Shown one piece after another: positions 36,607 to 48,120 of a stretch of DNA of 64,000 nt; positions within the stretch are counted from its first letter, which is position 1, and each line of letters starts with the position of its first letter. Position numbers and translations under genes: made by a program. The notes under the pieces are model-generated. The model made no database searches and was not told the origin of the DNA. It was given only the letters and a program-made list of their open reading frames with translations. This stretch comes from Daedaleopsis sinensis. Lineage: Eukaryota; Basidiomycota; Agaricomycetes; Polyporales; Polyporaceae. The DNA lies in contig CM066307.1 of the NCBI GenBank assembly GCA_033807695.1, positions 2,046,001-2,110,000 on the forward strand, read 5' to 3'.

Positions 36607-39600
36607 ATGCTCTCCTTGAAGCTCGCCCTCCTCGTCACCACCGCCATCGGTGGGGCATCCGCAGCCCTCATAAACTACCCCTTCTACGAGCGCGACCTGC
36701 ACGCTCGCGCGACGACGAACGGCTCGTGTATCTCAGCTCCCGACAATGCCTGTGTCTCCCTTGTCGGGCTGTGTGTCACTGGCATCGCATCCGGACGGGT
36801 GAGGCGATCACCGTCACACGTCGAGGAACCACAGCACTGACAAGCATCCATTTGTCTAGGTCCCTGCAACTCAGTTCTGGAGCGACCGTGTGTGCGCTGC
36901 TGCAGCCACTTGCGCTGGCGTATGTATGCTCTATTAGTGCGAGTCAGAGGTGCTGATTAACTATCACAGATGGGACCGGTTCTCGATGCCGCCTGCTGTG
37001 CTGGAACTTGTCACCAGCCTACGGATATCGCAAGCTTGAACTACAACAATGTAAGCTGTCCGTCTGTGGTTCAGAGTGCTTCTTTAATGATGGTCAAAAT
37101 AGATATACGCTGGCATTGTAGGGCACTGTGCCTCCCAACCAGGAGGATGTTCTCTCACGTGGCGTAAGAATAACATTGACTCGCTACCTAGTGCATCCTA
37201 ACGTCGTATTTACACAGAACCATTCGTCGACTGGTTCTATAACACGATTCAATCCACCGACACCAACATCTATCCCGAGTACGTTGTGTGTATGTCTATT
37301 GGCAGTTCCCTGTGCTAACGTCCGACGCTGCTTATCAGATCCGGTGACGTCGTCCTCGGATGGTGGGCCAGTATTGCTACCTGGACAGGCTTCTGCACGG
37401 GTACAAACTGTGTCGATGGTGCGATTCCCTACAACAACCTCAACGACTGGTTTCACTTTTCCTCTGCGGTCCTGGTCACTACACCCGGAACGCCGCAGTA
37501 CGTACCACCCCTGAGCGACAGTCGTGACGTGAACGACGACAACTGGACTCCGGACTTCTCCTGGCCCTGTCCATTCGACGACCCGAACGACTGCTGGTGG
37601 GACTATGGTCCGCCGACTACCGCGTCGTCAGCCACTCTCAAAGCCGATGTGGGGGCAGCCAAGGCGAGGAAGTTCGTACTTTCGGGCGACCGCTCTCTGG
37701 CGATATTCACGGTGAAGCCTTCCGGGACCGCGAACAGCAGGTACATCCCGATTGCGTTTGGACGCGCTGAGCACCAGCCTCTGAACGTCCCGCCCCCAAC
37801 TTACGCCAACGGGCAACCTCTCGTCCTTCACTTGAACGGCACGGACAAGTACACTCCTCCCAGTGCACGGTCCCTCGTAGACGACATCCATATCGTACCA
37901 GTCATCCCTCATGCAGAGGTTTACAACACATCAGTTGCACCCGGCCACATTGAGCGGCGCGCGATCACTCCTGATGTCTGCCAAGGCCCCGTGGACACCC
38001 CGGCAACCCTTCCGACGCTCAAATACTACTGCAACCTCATGCCTAACATCTGCGCCAACATTCGCGCCCACCCTGACTTCACTGGTGATCAGATGACTCT
38101 CACCTACGACCCATTCGGTGCGGGCACCGGCGCGCGGCGTGAAGGCGTCTGCACGGTCGCGGTCAAGGCCGCGTTCCAACAAGCCGGCAAGTGCGACCTG
38201 AGGCAACATAACCCGGCGTACTGGAAGGTATGTAGACCTCGGCCCCGCAATACAAATACATCACTCAATCATCAACTCATTCACTGTGAATATAGGTCTC
38301 TTGCGACGAGTTCCCGTTCAACTCCGCTCTCGAGGGCGGCCCCGGCAATGCGCAGGTGATGGCCGTCCCCATGCGCGAGCAGCAGTACCAAGGCTCGCTC
38401 CAGTCCTCCATCACGAACCTCCGCCGTGTGGCGACAGACGGCAAGACCGTCTGGAAGGGCGCGTCAAACCGGATGTGCCATTCGTACAGGATTCAGCTCG
38501 TGAACGCCCCAGAGGCCGGGGCCCCCGCTACCGCCGTCGGCAGCCTCGACTCGGGCTCCGCGTTCTTCAGCTCGGGCGTTGGCGGGGTGCGCTTCCTGAC
38601 GGACAGGCGCGTCGAGAATGTGCCCCTTCCGTTCGCGACGGACACGGACTACCCTACCACGGCGAGCAACCTGAAGGTGCCGTCCAACACGCGGTTGTTC
38701 GACTGCCGTCCGTGCACCATCGGATCCGTTCCTGTTCCGCCGCCCCGCCGTGCTCTCCTTGCGCGTGAGGAGCATAATGAGCCTGCTGTTGTACACAAGA
38801 TCGAGGACGGCGAGAAGCCGACACCGACAACAGCGCCGAGGGAACTCGAGGACTTCGAGCTCGGGAAACGTCAGGCTTCGTCGTGTACGAGGTCCACCAC
38901 CTCGGCCACTTCGACTGCGGAAGCTACGCAGGCGGCTGGAGAAGATATTTCGGCCGCCCAAGATGCAGCGGCGGCTGCTGCCGCTGCTGCTGCCGCCGCC
39001 GTTGGTGCACCTGCTGCTGCCGCCGCCGCTGCCGCCGCCGCCGTGGCAGCTGCTAACGCTCTCGGTCCTGCCGCCGCTGCTCTGGTACGGTTTATTGTAC
39101 TACTGGATGTCAGTAATCAAGCTAACCCCTTACGTAGACTCAGGCCACAAGTGACAGTGCTTTCGCTGCGGCAATTGCAGCGTCTGAGGCCGCTATTGAG
39201 GCCGCTCAGGATGCCGCGGCGGCGATTTGGGGACTGGGACCCGGTACTCCCGACAAGATCAACGAAGTCGGTGACGACGTAAGTCTCGCACAGGGTGTGG
39301 AACTGTGTACAACGCTCTAAGGGATCCATAACTATAGGTCATCTCCGCGACATCGTCCATCTCGGATGCGATCCAGCAAGCGCAGGACGTCGTCCCCGCG
39401 AACGTCCCCATCCCACCCGACACTGACCCTGCGAAGAACCCGAACAACAACGCAGGCCCTCCCCCGAATTCACCTCCTGCCGCATGCTTCGGCGCCGGTT
39501 CGCAGGGATTCCTGAAGCTCGGCGATACGTACATCGTCAACGAGAACGGCAAGGCTCCCGCGACGCTTGTCGACGTGGGCTCGGACGCGTTCTTCGGCCT

Positions 39601-39886
39601 CACTATCCCGACCACGCGCACGCTCGTGGCTGCCGTCGGATGCTCTGGAGTTTACGGATGGACGAGCGCGGCGGCGCTCGCACCGGACTTCCAGGTCGAC
39701 TGCAGCTCGCTGGAGCTCGGGAGCTACTGGAACGGCGCGAAGCAGCAGTGCTACTCGTACACCACCGGGCCCGGCACGTTCGCTATTTTTTGCGGCAACA
39801 ACCTGGGGAACATCTACTCGTGCTTGCAGGGCGCGGACCTGTTCGGTACCTTGGCCCCCGCATTTATTAACTGGGCGACTTCGTGA
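36607..39886 (+). CDS. Secreted protein with a NucA/NucB-type deoxyribonuclease domain
   Basis: Start MLSLKLALLVTTAIGGASAA gives a clear signal peptide. A Cys-rich N-terminal region follows over several small exons (CISAPDNACVSLVGLC; VLDAACCAGTCHQP; VVLGWWASIATWTGFCTGTN). The large exon 37.5-38.2 kb includes NDDNWTPDFSWPCPFDDPND. After an intron at about 38229-38295 comes SCDEFPFNSALEGGPGNAQ, the signature CDE(F/Y)PF...EGG of the NucA/NucB nuclease family, with RMCHSYRIQLVN further on. A Ser/Thr then almost pure Ala linker (about 38935-39100) leads to a C-terminal domain with several Cys (ACFGAGSQGFLKLGDTYIV; CSGVYGWTSAAALAPDFQVD; GNNLGNIYSCLQGADLFG), stop at 39886. Presumed extracellular DNA degradation for nutrition or defence; the N- and C-terminal parts are not recognised. 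Confidence 0.72.
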
Positions 39887-40031
39887 AAGTCAGAAACGAA
39901 TGCTGTGATACAGTCAGTCCTTTATGATCAACGACTTTATGCACTATGCCTTTACTTGATGTACAATTACAAGACGACACCGTTGTACTTGAATGAAACC
40001 GTGACCTTGAATCCACCCTTGCATGTAACCT

Positions 40032-41673
40032 TTACAGATTTCGACGACTGTCCGCCATACACAAGACTTCCATGCCACCCCACTCTAGAACCCGGAATCG
40101 ACTTGCATCCAGCGCACCAGCCTGCACCTCGACATGATCGACCCAGTCGATATGGGCCACCCGCTCGCGCGCCGCAGCCCACATCTCGGCCTCCTCTTCA
40201 GCCACGCCTCGGAAGAGCATGAACACACGCGTCACGACGTCGGGCTTCGGCTCGACCTCCAGCTCCGCCGCGCGTTCGTACGCAGCCTGAGGGAGGAAAC
40301 GCAGCGCCACGAAGGGCTTCTTCGAGAGCGCGGGGAGCCAGTATGTGATGAAGTCGTTGCGTGCGGATGTGTGGAGCGTGAGGCTCTTCAGCACGCTGTC
40401 GAGGTAGGGCAAGAGATCCGTAAAGGAGAGCATGACTGCGGTCGGGGAGGAGGGCTCCAAGTCCGGACTGGCGGGGTCGAAGTGCTCGATGTGCGGCGTT
40501 GTGCGAGTGCGGGCCCGTGGGGCATCGATAGCGTCTAGGGGAGGACTGGGAGGGGCGCCGGGGTTGGAAAGCGCCTCCCAGAAGAGGTAGGAGAGCTCGA
40601 GACCCGTGTCTGTTTCGACCAGTGACCCATCTGGCTGGGCTGAAACAGACCAAGCGACGCTCTGCCTCGAGTCTTGAAGTTCCTTGGGATGGACTACGGG
40701 ATACGTGTGGGAGAAGTGCCATTGGGGGACGAGGTGAACCGAGACGGTAGTCTTAGCGAGAGGCTGGGGAGGGAGGATATAGATGACAGGTTTGCCGCCC
40801 CGTAGTAGCAAGTTAAGAAGAATAGTACTTTCTTCTCGAATACCACAACTTTCTAATGTGGCGTTATCTTGTAGCTCCTTGCCAGCAAATGTCAAGTGCA
40901 GTCCGCATGATGGTGTTTCATCATGAGCCTCGATAGCGGTCTTCAAAGCGCACACCGTGTATGATGAATGAATCTTGACTGAGAACGTTCTGCCTGTCCA
41001 GCTGAGGGACATAAGATATAGAAGGTACATATCAGGTGTCGAATTTAGCGCGGTTGACTCATGAGACTGCACTCACGGTCGAGTCACAAACACTTCAATC
41101 AAGTCCAACTCGCAGCATCGAATCTTCCCGGTGTATACCCTAGGCCTCGGCGGTTGTTGTGGGACAGTCAGCGAGCTAGTAACCGAGAGAATGAGTATCA
41201 GTATTGCGATTGTAATCCAGCATCAAGAGTCACATGTACAGGTTCCGTACGCACCTGCGGCTGCCAACTTGATAAGTCTCCCAGCCTTCGCCGAATTGAG
41301 TACAGCTCGCCGTGTCGCCGTCCGAGTCGTACTCAGCTGGAATCTCTGTTAAAGTGACCACGGACCCGTCGGCTAGACGCTGCAGGAGATCGTCCGAGAG
41401 CTCAAGGTCTGATCCGCCCACGCTCCCGACGAGCATGTATGACTCGCTGCTTGACCCAAGGCGAAAATGAGTGCATGCTTTTTGTATGATAGCCTGTAGT
41501 GAAGATTCTCAAATTATGAGAGGTACACACTCGCTAGTGTGGATCGTGGAACTCGCCTCAACAGTGGTGCTCTCGAAACCCGTCGTACGCGATCGCCACC
41601 TCACGCGTATGACGTTGAATGATCCAGCTCCGTGAGCTATGGATGGCGGTATCGGTTTGAAGAGCGTGGACAT
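40032..41673 (-). CDS. Ubiquitin-like family copy U2, full length
   Basis: Start MSTLFKPIPPSIAHGAGSF at 41673, then VIRVRWRSRTTGFESTTVE, and after an intron AIIQKACTHFRLGSSSESYM, LVGSVGGSDLELSDDLLQRL and ADGSVVTLTEIPAEYD. A divergent ubiquitin-like domain (RTFSVKIHSSYTVCALKTAI; LHLTFAGKELQDNATLESCG) ends in LLLRGG and runs without break into the C-terminal domain [79 protein letters not shown] and [14 protein letters not shown]. Stop at 40032. It converges with the nuclease gene. The C-terminal domain is shared with U4 and not recognised. The frame is intact. Confidence 0.68.
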
Positions 41674-42006
41674 CGAGCTTGTGTGGACTAGTACGAGGCA
41701 AAAGGGGTGGACTCGTCGTCTGCGTACGATGGAGATGATAGATGGGTCAAGGGTAAGCAGCTCAACAGACGAGGGACGACTCGGAGGACGGGCGCACTGT
41801 TGTATAAGGTTCAGTCGTTCTAACTCCGGACCCATCGGTGCCACCCCGGCATGCCCGGCCATAGTCATGGAAGTTCACTATCCTCACCAATTGCAACCAA
41901 TCCTCACTGATTGCGAGTACTTATCAATTATTGCCACGATTCACAACGGACTTCTGCATATATAATGCAACTTCCCCTACTACAGGACCACCCGCTTCCG
42001 CAGGCC
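41674..42006. other. Intergenic between U2 and U3
   Basis: Upstream region of U2 and 3' flank of U3. No other feature seen. Confidence 0.5.
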
Positions 42007-42941
42007 TCATACGCCTCCGAAGGGCATGAACAACCGCGTCACATCATTAGGCTTCGGCGGTTCGACAAACTCCCTCTCTCGTTCGTGCGCCGCCCGAGAC
42101 CGGACTTTCCGCCGGGGGCCTTCGGCAAGAGCATATGCAGAGTGCTGTCGCGTTGAATATTGTAGTCGGCCAACCGCTTCACGTCTTCCAGCTGCTGCCC
42201 TGCGAAGAAGAGACATTGCTGGTCGGGCGGGAGGCCTGCCTTGTCTTGAAGGGCATGCTTGAGCGCATGGACCGTGTAGAGCGGATGAATTTTGATAGGG
42301 ATATTTTTCCCTGTCACCGAGCTGGGTGTAATGGAACTTGCATGGTAAGCTGCCGTCGAGGGCGGTACGCGGTATCCCCAGACTCACGTTCTCACGTTGA
42401 CCTGTATCGTCTCGAGACGTGGTAGGAATCCCTGACAACCTGGCGCAGTGAGACTCCCTTGATACATGGAGGGGTAGAGGGAGTAGCTGCGATATTTTGT
42501 GCTCAGCGTGATAAGTTGAATGGGTGACAAGAGAAGATCCTCACTGGCACACCTGTTAAAACCCAAGGGTTGAGGCACAGTACCATAGTAGTAACTAGGA
42601 CGGGCGGACACGAAGTCACTTTGACTTGGGCCGAGACCGTCCCTCGTCAATAAGACGATTGATCCGTTCTCAAAGTAATTCATCATATCGTCAGAGAGCT
42701 CCAGGTATACTCCGTTCACCTTTCCGACGAGGGCGAACTGCGCGGTGGATGCGTCGAGGTGGTAGTGAGCGCAAGCCTTCTGAATTATGGACTATGTCTC
42801 GACGTCAGACAAAGCTATGTGGACGATCCGATAAAGACGCACCTCGACTGTACCTGCACCATCAAACCCCACCCGGCGCGACCCCCATTGCACCAGAAGA
42901 ATCTTCGAAGTCGTCGTCGGGACAGAGTGAAACTCAAGCAT
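42007..42941 (-). pseudogene. Ubiquitin-like family copy U3, internally deleted
   Basis: Start MLEFHSVPTTTSKILLVQWG at 42941 and the exon SIIQKACAHYHLDASTAQFA, KVNGVYLELSDDMMNYF, ENGSIVLLTRDG are intact. The ubiquitin-like part is recognisable ([40 protein letters not shown]). Right after it the C-terminal domain of U2 and U4 is missing for most of its length, and only its distal piece survives, in another frame, as [20 protein letters not shown] followed by a stop at 42007. U2 has about 180 residues between these two points. A large internal deletion plus frame change makes this a decayed copy, unless a short ubiquitin-like product ending at about 42039 is still made. Confidence 0.65.
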
Positions 42942-43208
42942 CGCCCCAGGCTGTCTATCGGCCTGAGGACTGGTGAGAGTGCTCTGGAACTGAGTCGACG
43001 ATGGCTTTCAAGCAAGAGAGCAAGAGCGGAGGCTCTAGGGAGACCATAATCCTACGAGCATGAAGGCTCTGTCATGCATCGGCAGAGTGCGCGCCGCAGC
43101 CTGCCTCGAAGTCATTGAACGCTGCGCAGTCGCACACCCTTTACGTACGGTTACGAAAATAGACAAGAGAAGGCCATACTAACCTCTCATCGTCGTGATG
43201 CCCGCGGC

Positions 43209-45204
43209 TCACATGACTTCCATAGCCCCCCACTCGAGAACGCGGAATGTGTCCGCCCTGAATGCCTTCGGTTCTACGCCGACCACGCGCACCCAGTCTA
43301 CGTGCTCAGCCCGCGTCCGCGCCGCCGCCCAGGTCTCCGCATCATCAGCGGGCACCGCTCTGAAGAGCATGAACACACGCGTCACGACATCGGGCTTGGG
43401 CTCGACGTCCAGCTCCGCGGCCTTCTCGTATGCGTCTTGTGGGAGGAAACGGAGTGCGACGAAGGGCTTCTTGGAGAGCGCGGGAAGCCAGTACGTGATG
43501 AAGTCGTTCCGTGCGGACGTATGGAGCGAGAGCGTCCTCAGAGCGCGATCCAAGTATGGCAGAAGGTTCGCGAAGGGCAGCATGACTGCTGTAGGCGTGT
43601 CGGGCTCGAGGACCGGAGACGACGGATCGAAACGCTCTGCGAAGCCGTCGCGGTTTGCGAGGCGAGGGGTGGAAGGCGGGCTGGGCAGGTCGGCGGGGTT
43701 GGAGAGCGCCTCCCAGAAGAGGTAGGACAGCTCGCGCATCGTGTCATTGTCCACGAGAGTGCCATCTTCGTGAGCGGACACCGACCAGGTGATGGCCTGC
43801 TTCCGGTCATCGAGAGTCTTTGTGTCGACGATGGGATAGATGTGGGAGAATGACCATTCGGGTGTGAGGGTGACGGTGACTGTCGCATGAGGGAGATGTG
43901 TGCGTGGGAACAGGTAGATCACAGGCTTGCCCCCGCGAAGTCGCAGAACAAGATCAAGGTTGGCCTTGTTCTGGATGTTGTAGTCGGAGAGCGTCCGACC
44001 ATCTTCCAGTTGTCTCCCGGCATAAATCAAGCGTTGCTGGTCAGGGGGAATGCCATTCTGCTCGTGAAGTTTCTCCTTGATGTTGTCAATGGTGTCTGAA
44101 GATTCTGCCTTCACCGCCCATTCTTCTCCTTGGGCGCTGAAAGAAATTTATTTGTATGTGGCAGCCGGTGTTGAGAAGGAATGCAAACGACGTACTCCTT
44201 GACAAAAACATGGAAACCCACGTATACCGGAGCTGCGATTACGGTGGAATAGGGGGTAGACGCTGTTTTCTTAGGCTTAGACCTCGTCCGACCATTGCGC
44301 TTCCTGAGTGCAGGGGTCTGCCGAGCCCGCGAGGCCGGCACCCAATGTCCAGTCGAGCGGTAAGCGCGCGCTCACCGCCTTTTGCCTCTTACCTCCACCT
44401 ACGACTGCGACGGTCAGCACGACCGTCTACGCTTCACACACAGCGTTCACCCGAACGCGACCGTTAATCGCACCCGCCCTCCACACCCTTTATTTGCACA
44501 TCTCGGACAGCTGGCGCAGTCCGTAGGACAAGTCCATCCAAATTCGCGGCGCACGAGGATCCCACCCGCCCGGAGCGGTTTCCTCGAGCCCCGCGTCCGC
44601 CCGGCCAAGCCGGCGCCTGCCCAACCTATCTGGACTTGACCTACTAGCACTCGTCAGCGTCGCGCGATAGACGAGACTGGACGAAGCTCGACTGATAACT
44701 ATTGCACAAGATTGTTGAGAATCACGATGATTAGTAAGCGAATCCATGTTGCCTCATCACACAAAGCACCTGTTTGCTAGTGAACTTGATGTAGAAGCTG
44801 CGGCGTCCACGGAGACAGCGGAGATGCTTGGTGGTACAGTCGCCGCTCGGTCATCGTCAGAGTGACAATCCTCGTCAGGGGCCTTGGTCAATTGGACGAC
44901 AGTTCCGCTCTTGAGGCGTTTGAATAAGTCGTTCGTGAGCTCTAGTTCGAGTCCCTCGACCTCTATCATCAGCATGTACTCATCACCAACTGGTCCAAGC
45001 CGGAAATGATGGCACGCTTTTTGTGTGATGCTCTAGAATATGAATATGACGTGTCTTTAGTCGCAACAAAGACACTTGTTTGGACCGTACTTAGCTCACC
45101 TCGATGGTTGAGTTGCTGCTATCGAATCCAGCAGTACGCGACTTCCACTTCACAGCGACAACCTTTGGCTGCTTCCCAGTCTCGCGGCTATTGCTCGAGC
45201 TCAT
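43209..45204 (-). CDS. Ubiquitin-fusion family copy U4, near-canonical ubiquitin with C-terminal extension
   Basis: Start [20 protein letters not shown] at 45204, followed after an intron by [39 protein letters not shown] and [13 protein letters not shown] Ser/Ala-rich linker and at least one more intron lead to the ubiquitin domain: [77 protein letters not shown]. It continues into [59 protein letters not shown] and [20 protein letters not shown], ending LEWGAMEVM at 43209. By alignment to ubiquitin, Lys6, Lys27 and Lys29 are kept, while Lys48 is Arg and Lys63 is Asn. The exon structure at about 44340-44750 is unresolved. Confidence 0.7.
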
Positions 45205-45669
45205 GTTCGCTGAAGTCGACCGTGACGGTGGAGATCTGCAGAACCAGACTCGCACTTAAGCGTCGTGGCAGTGGCTGTGGACTGGGGAACTGACTGGAAG
45301 CGCTAGGCTATTCCTCATTTGGACATTAAAGCCAGCCCGGCAGTACTTTCTTACGGTACTAGCATACTACGGCACCTCTCACATGCGAACTACGGAGGTA
45401 CAGAGCGACTGCTCACCATTAATATCGGGCATTCTACCTCAGCGGAAGGCGACCTACAGCCTGAGGCAGCTCAGCGCCGATGATAAGCGCCCTTTACCGT
45501 GCTCATTGCCAATGATTAATGATCAATGAACGCTTAGGTGCGACTGCGACCTCAGCCCAGCCTCAACTTCCTATAATCATCCTCTTCCTCCTCCCTCCAC
45601 TTTGGCTCAGCTACGCCTGTGGCCAGCAACGCTGCTAGTCCTCCAAGCTCTACTTCTCGCATCTAATCT
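45205..45669. other. Intergenic between divergent U4 and T1
   Basis: Promoters of both genes. The last 80 nt (pyrimidine-rich, CTTCCTCCTCCCTCCACTT) are repeated upstream of T2. Confidence 0.5.
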
Positions 45670-47880
45670 ATGTGGAGGTACTGGTCGCATCGCTGGCTGA
45701 GCATTGTACTGCTGGTTTCGCAATTCCACGAGTGTACAGCCAACTTCACATTCACTTACGGCGAAGCTACGCAATGCGACGACTTTGAGGTCTCATGGCA
45801 AGGTGCTTCCCCTCTGTCAATCAAGGTCTGTCGCAGTGCTCACGACGTTTTACAGGTGGGACTGGGTCCTTCCAGCTCGTTCTTGTACCCGTACGTTCCC
45901 TCCCTCGTCCCTCGCTGCTCATACAGGACGGCTCTCAAGGCGCTGCAGGAATTTGGCACGCCAAGGATTCTTGCTATCCCCGACTCGTCCTTTAGCGACA
46001 ACGATCGTACCTACAAGACGACGATGGTACTCACAAATGGAACACGAATGCTGGCCATCATGTCCGACTCGAGCGGGTTTGCATCCGGGGGCGTCTCGCC
46101 CATCATCACAGTAGGGAAGCAGATCGGCGAGACACAGTGCAACGTCACAGATCCTGGTGAGAGAATCCTGTGGACTCCCTATCATCCTCCCTTTATAACG
46201 CAAGACCCCTCGCACATTCCAGGCGTGGCTTTCTTCTACGACAATGATGCCGGTGTATCTCAGTGCCGGTTCGTTTCCCATCTACCTCCCGCTACCAGTG
46301 TCTTATTCGCGCCTCCACTAGACCATACAAGTTCTACAACTACCCCAATGCCGTTCAGCCCATCACAATTAAAGTTAGTACACGTCTACTCTTTCTGACA
46401 ACTGACTTAGATCATTCCCAGGGAGCAGTGCCTGGTGGGAACTCGTTCATCTTGAAACCCTCGAACGGGGCACACACATTCGAGTGGACAGCTGACGTCG
46501 CTGCGGGGACGGTGGTAGCGATGTACATGGAGGATGCGGGCGGCCGACAGGGTGGGGTCACCAACTTCATGACCGTCGGGATGTCGGACGTCAACCAATG
46601 CTTGGACAGTAACTCTCCATCATCTGTCGCGAATGCGCCCTCTATGACCTCCACGTCCACCTCGTCACGGTCCTCCCTCACCCCCGTCCCAGCAGCACCG
46701 ATTCCAAGTAATACCGCGCACTCCGAGAACCATTCAACGAGCCGTACAAACGTCCCAGCGATCGTGGGAGGCGTAGTTGGAGGAGTGGTCGTGCTGACCC
46801 TCCTTAGCTTGCTCGCCTGGTTCTGCCTTCGCCGCCGCCGCCGCATCACTGTATTCGGCGGTGGCATCCTTGGCCGACACTCTTCAAAGGAAGAGATCGA
46901 CCTCACGCAAGGCTACGCCGACCACCCCACCCACGCAGTCTTCAGCCCCTACGCGCTCTACAGCGACAACCCCGACCCCGCTACCCCAGACTCGAGCAGC
47001 CGCATGCTGAACCGACCGCGCGCCGACGGGGGTCCGTCCACGTCCACGTTCGCGCCCTCGCCGCACATCCGACACCTCTCCAGCTCCTCGACCGGGTCCA
47101 ACGACCCCCTCTGGCCCGAGACGTCCCCCACGCTCCCTGCACGTTCCGGACACAGCCTCGCGGCGCGGGACCTCAGCGTGAACACCGCTGGGGCGCTTCA
47201 GCCGGGGACCACGCCGTCCCCGCAGCGCCTGACACGCGTCATCCTGCACACCGACCTCGAAGACGACCCGCCCCCGCCGGTCGAGGAGGAGATCATCGAG
47301 CTCCCGCCGCAGTATACCGAGCGGCGCGGACCGCCGGCTAACATCGCGCGCGCAGCGGTCGGGGGGTCCCGCGCGATCGCGTCGGGTAGATCCGCGCAGA
47401 GGCTCTCGACCGCCAAGCCCAAGCGGTGACGATGCTGTATGCTGGCGGTAGTTGGCCGCGTCGGTTGCAGTGAAATCCTGGGGAGTGCAGGCAACGTCAA
47501 CATTACGCACGAGCGGTAAGGAGGTGTTGTACGAGTGCCGAGACCAGTTACTAACTAATGGCTATAGCTTAGGTCGCTTTCGCTCGCAATGCTCGCGGAC
47601 AGGACGGTCAGCGGATGCGAGCGCTGCATCCTAGCATGGACTTTATGACGCGGACCGTCGAGCTTACCCGTGAACGGTTCGTTCGGACATTATGCATTAC
47701 TCCCGGGCGGGGATATGAAGGACTTTTATCTAGCCAGCTAGGCCAGGCCAGCGCAGGGCTTGTCTGTCGAGGCCAGTCGTATACCCTCGTGGTGCTATCA
47801 TGGGGCATTTGGCCTCCTCCATGTCAACCACATTAATATTTAGCGGTATGCTCCGTTTATAATTACACAGACGCGTCTTT
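45590..47880 (+). repeat. Direct repeat copy 1 (gene T1 with flanks)
   Basis: This segment matches 53170-55480 in order and orientation: the pyrimidine-rich leader, the whole membrane-protein gene, and about 450 nt of 3' flank ending near GCGGTATGCTCCGTTT and CAGACGCGTC. It is a segmental duplication. Limits are approximate because similarity fades at both ends. Confidence 0.75.
45670..47429 (+). CDS. T1: single-pass membrane protein with extracellular domain and cytoplasmic tail
   Basis: A family common in Agaricomycetes: signal peptide (MWRYWSHRWLSIVLLVSQF), extracellular domain (NFTFTYGEATQCDDFEVSWQ, FGTPRILAIPDSSFSDND, SDSSGFASGGVSPIITVGKQ), Ser/Thr stalk with a conserved CLDSNSPSSVANAPSMTSTS, one membrane helix (AIVGGVVGGVVVLTLLSLLA then WFC) followed by RRRRR, and a long proline/serine cytoplasmic tail ending LPPQYTERR ... 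STAKPKR. Splicing in phase requires exon 1 at 45670-45825, a 15-nt microexon at 45876-45890 (LVLVP) and exon 3 from 45949, which reconstructs the family's LLLVPxFGTPR-like strand. Further introns lie near 46157-46226, 46269-46330 and 46375-46422. Role unknown; a cell-surface sensor or wall protein is a guess. Confidence 0.8.
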
Positions 47881-48120
47881 GACCTTGAGGTACATGACTC
47901 GGACTTGACCCTACTTTTACTCCTCCAGAAGCTGTCCAGTCGACCATCCAGACCGCGTCTCCCTAGGTCCAGTGGTCTCCTCCGTCTCCTCCTCACAACT
48001 TCTGGATCCTAAATGTGGCGATGATCCAGAGGTTTCTGATTCTATCATTACGGTTATGGTGCAGGTTGGAGATGTAAGGTCACCTCATTAACCCTGGTGA
48101 GTGTAGGACATCAATACTAT
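47430..48120. other. 3' flank of T1 up to the inverted-repeat arm
   Basis: The first 450 nt belong to the direct duplication shared with the flank of T2. No independent gene seen. Confidence 0.5.

Noticed and set aside
45115..45140. CTGCTATCGAATCCAGCAG resembling a tRNA T-arm
   Set aside because: It lies inside the first exon of U4 and has no other tRNA parts around it.
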